Shown: positions 4,643-5,100 of the stretch, in pieces | How positions within the stretch are numbered: position 1 is the first letter of the stretch | Layout of the letters: every line of letters starts with the position of its first letter | Source: Gammaproteobacteria bacterium | GTDB taxonomy: Bacteria; Pseudomonadota; Gammaproteobacteria; Eutrophobiales; Eutrophobiaceae | Length of the DNA: 5,100 bases | Direction: 5' to 3' | Assembly: GCA_004356415.1 (NCBI GenBank) | Contig: SMWN01000060.1 | Span: forward strand, 1-5,100 | The notes under the pieces: model-generated | The model's database searches: none | Seen by the model: only the letters and a program-made list of their open reading frames with translations | What the model was told of the DNA's origin: nothing | Program-made: the position numbers and the translations under genes

Positions 4643-5100
4643 ATGTGCTTTGAAAATCTACCTATCGAGTTCGACGAAAATGGAAAGGCTCATTTGAAAG
4701 AAGGAGTGAAAAATCCATACACCTATGCAACACAAACAGTCGAAGAGAGGGAACAAGTTCTCGCGGACATCGCCAAGAAAAACGGCCAAATACAAGACAT
4801 TGATTACGATCCCGTCACTCGTGTGGCGGGGGCGTTAGCCTTTCATACCACGGTTAATCTCGATGCGCGAAAAGTGGTGGATACTGCATCCATGGCCACA
4901 TTATTTCGTGGTTATGAAGTAATCCTACGAGGTCGCGACCCACGTGATGCCGCATTTATCAGCTCGCGTGCTTGCGGCGTCTGTGGCGGTGTACATTCAA
5001 CAGCTTCGGCTTTGTGTATAGAGATGGCACTAGGCATCAAACCACCTCCCATGGGTATCGTCATTCGCAACTTATTATTGAGTTGTGAGTATTTATACGA
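4643..5100 (+). CDS. [NiFe]-hydrogenase large subunit, N-terminal part (runs off the window)
   Basis: The catalytic subunit that binds the NiFe(CN)2CO centre. Its first 152 codons are present, and the frame is open at the right edge. Visible features are DPVTRVAGALAFHTTVNLDA (56-75), ATLFRGYEV (85-93), GRDPRDAAFISSR (97-109), then the N-terminal nickel motif RACGVCGGVH with C111, C114 and H118. The second half, with the C-terminal DPCxxC-type motif and any cleaved tail, lies outside. The FRGYEV...GRDPRDA text is typical of group 1h-like and related large subunits; the VRNL-like segment IRNLLLSCEYLY (141-152) would be followed by further conserved text. Ribosome site AGGAG at 4632-4636, 6 bp before ATG. 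Usual operons put the large gene directly after the small one; here five small genes lie between. Confidence 0.95.
   Translation, partial: MCFENLPIEFDENGKAHLKEGVKNPYTYATQTVEEREQVLADIAKKNGQIQDIDYDPVTRVAGALAFHTTVNLDARKVVDTASMATLFRGYEVILRGRDPRDAAFISSRACGVCGGVHSTASALCIEMALGIKPPPMGIVIRNLLLSCEYLY

Overview
The window carries the start of an operon for a cytoplasm-facing [NiFe]-hydrogenase, preceded by a MerR-family regulator gene and about 1.2 kb of gene-poor, AT-rich DNA scarred by mobile elements. The host looks like a proteobacterium, probably beta or gamma. The grounds are a REP-type hairpin of the GGGCCAGGTCTT kind, a decayed proteobacterial-type transposase, clear Shine-Dalgarno sites and a CueR/PbrR-style promoter. 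This placement is tentative; no rRNA or tRNA is present.

Region 1-1176 has no intact gene. It holds a 12-bp palindrome, a REP-like hairpin (113-157), a short reverse-strand open frame that looks like the tail of a lost gene, a frameshifted N-terminal transposase remnant (452-791, reverse) and three direct copies of a TGAGTCAA motif. The last 315 bases are very AT-rich and show no gene.

Region 1177-1740 encodes a 150-residue MerR-family protein with four C-terminal cysteines. It is followed by a 111-bp gap containing a near-perfect 22-bp dyad set between a TTGACC -35 and a TACCAT -10 that are 20 bp apart. This is the stretched-promoter layout of metal-sensing MerR regulators, and it points straight at the hydrogenase genes.

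Region 1741-5100 is one operon: hydrogenase small subunit, five small membrane proteins (94-118 residues), then the large subunit, which runs off the right edge. The small subunit has twelve cluster ligands suited to three [4Fe-4S] clusters, no Tat signal and a long basic C-terminal tail. The large subunit shows the N-terminal nickel motif RACGVCGGVH. Overall it resembles the high-affinity uptake hydrogenases near groups 1h and 1l, but has a complete cysteine set at the proximal cluster.

The most striking element is the block of five single-pass membrane proteins between the two catalytic subunits. They fall into two paralogous families (first, second and fourth; third and fifth). A reasonable model is that they form a multi-part membrane anchor or quinone-access module for an otherwise soluble hydrogenase, with expression set by a metal-responsive switch.
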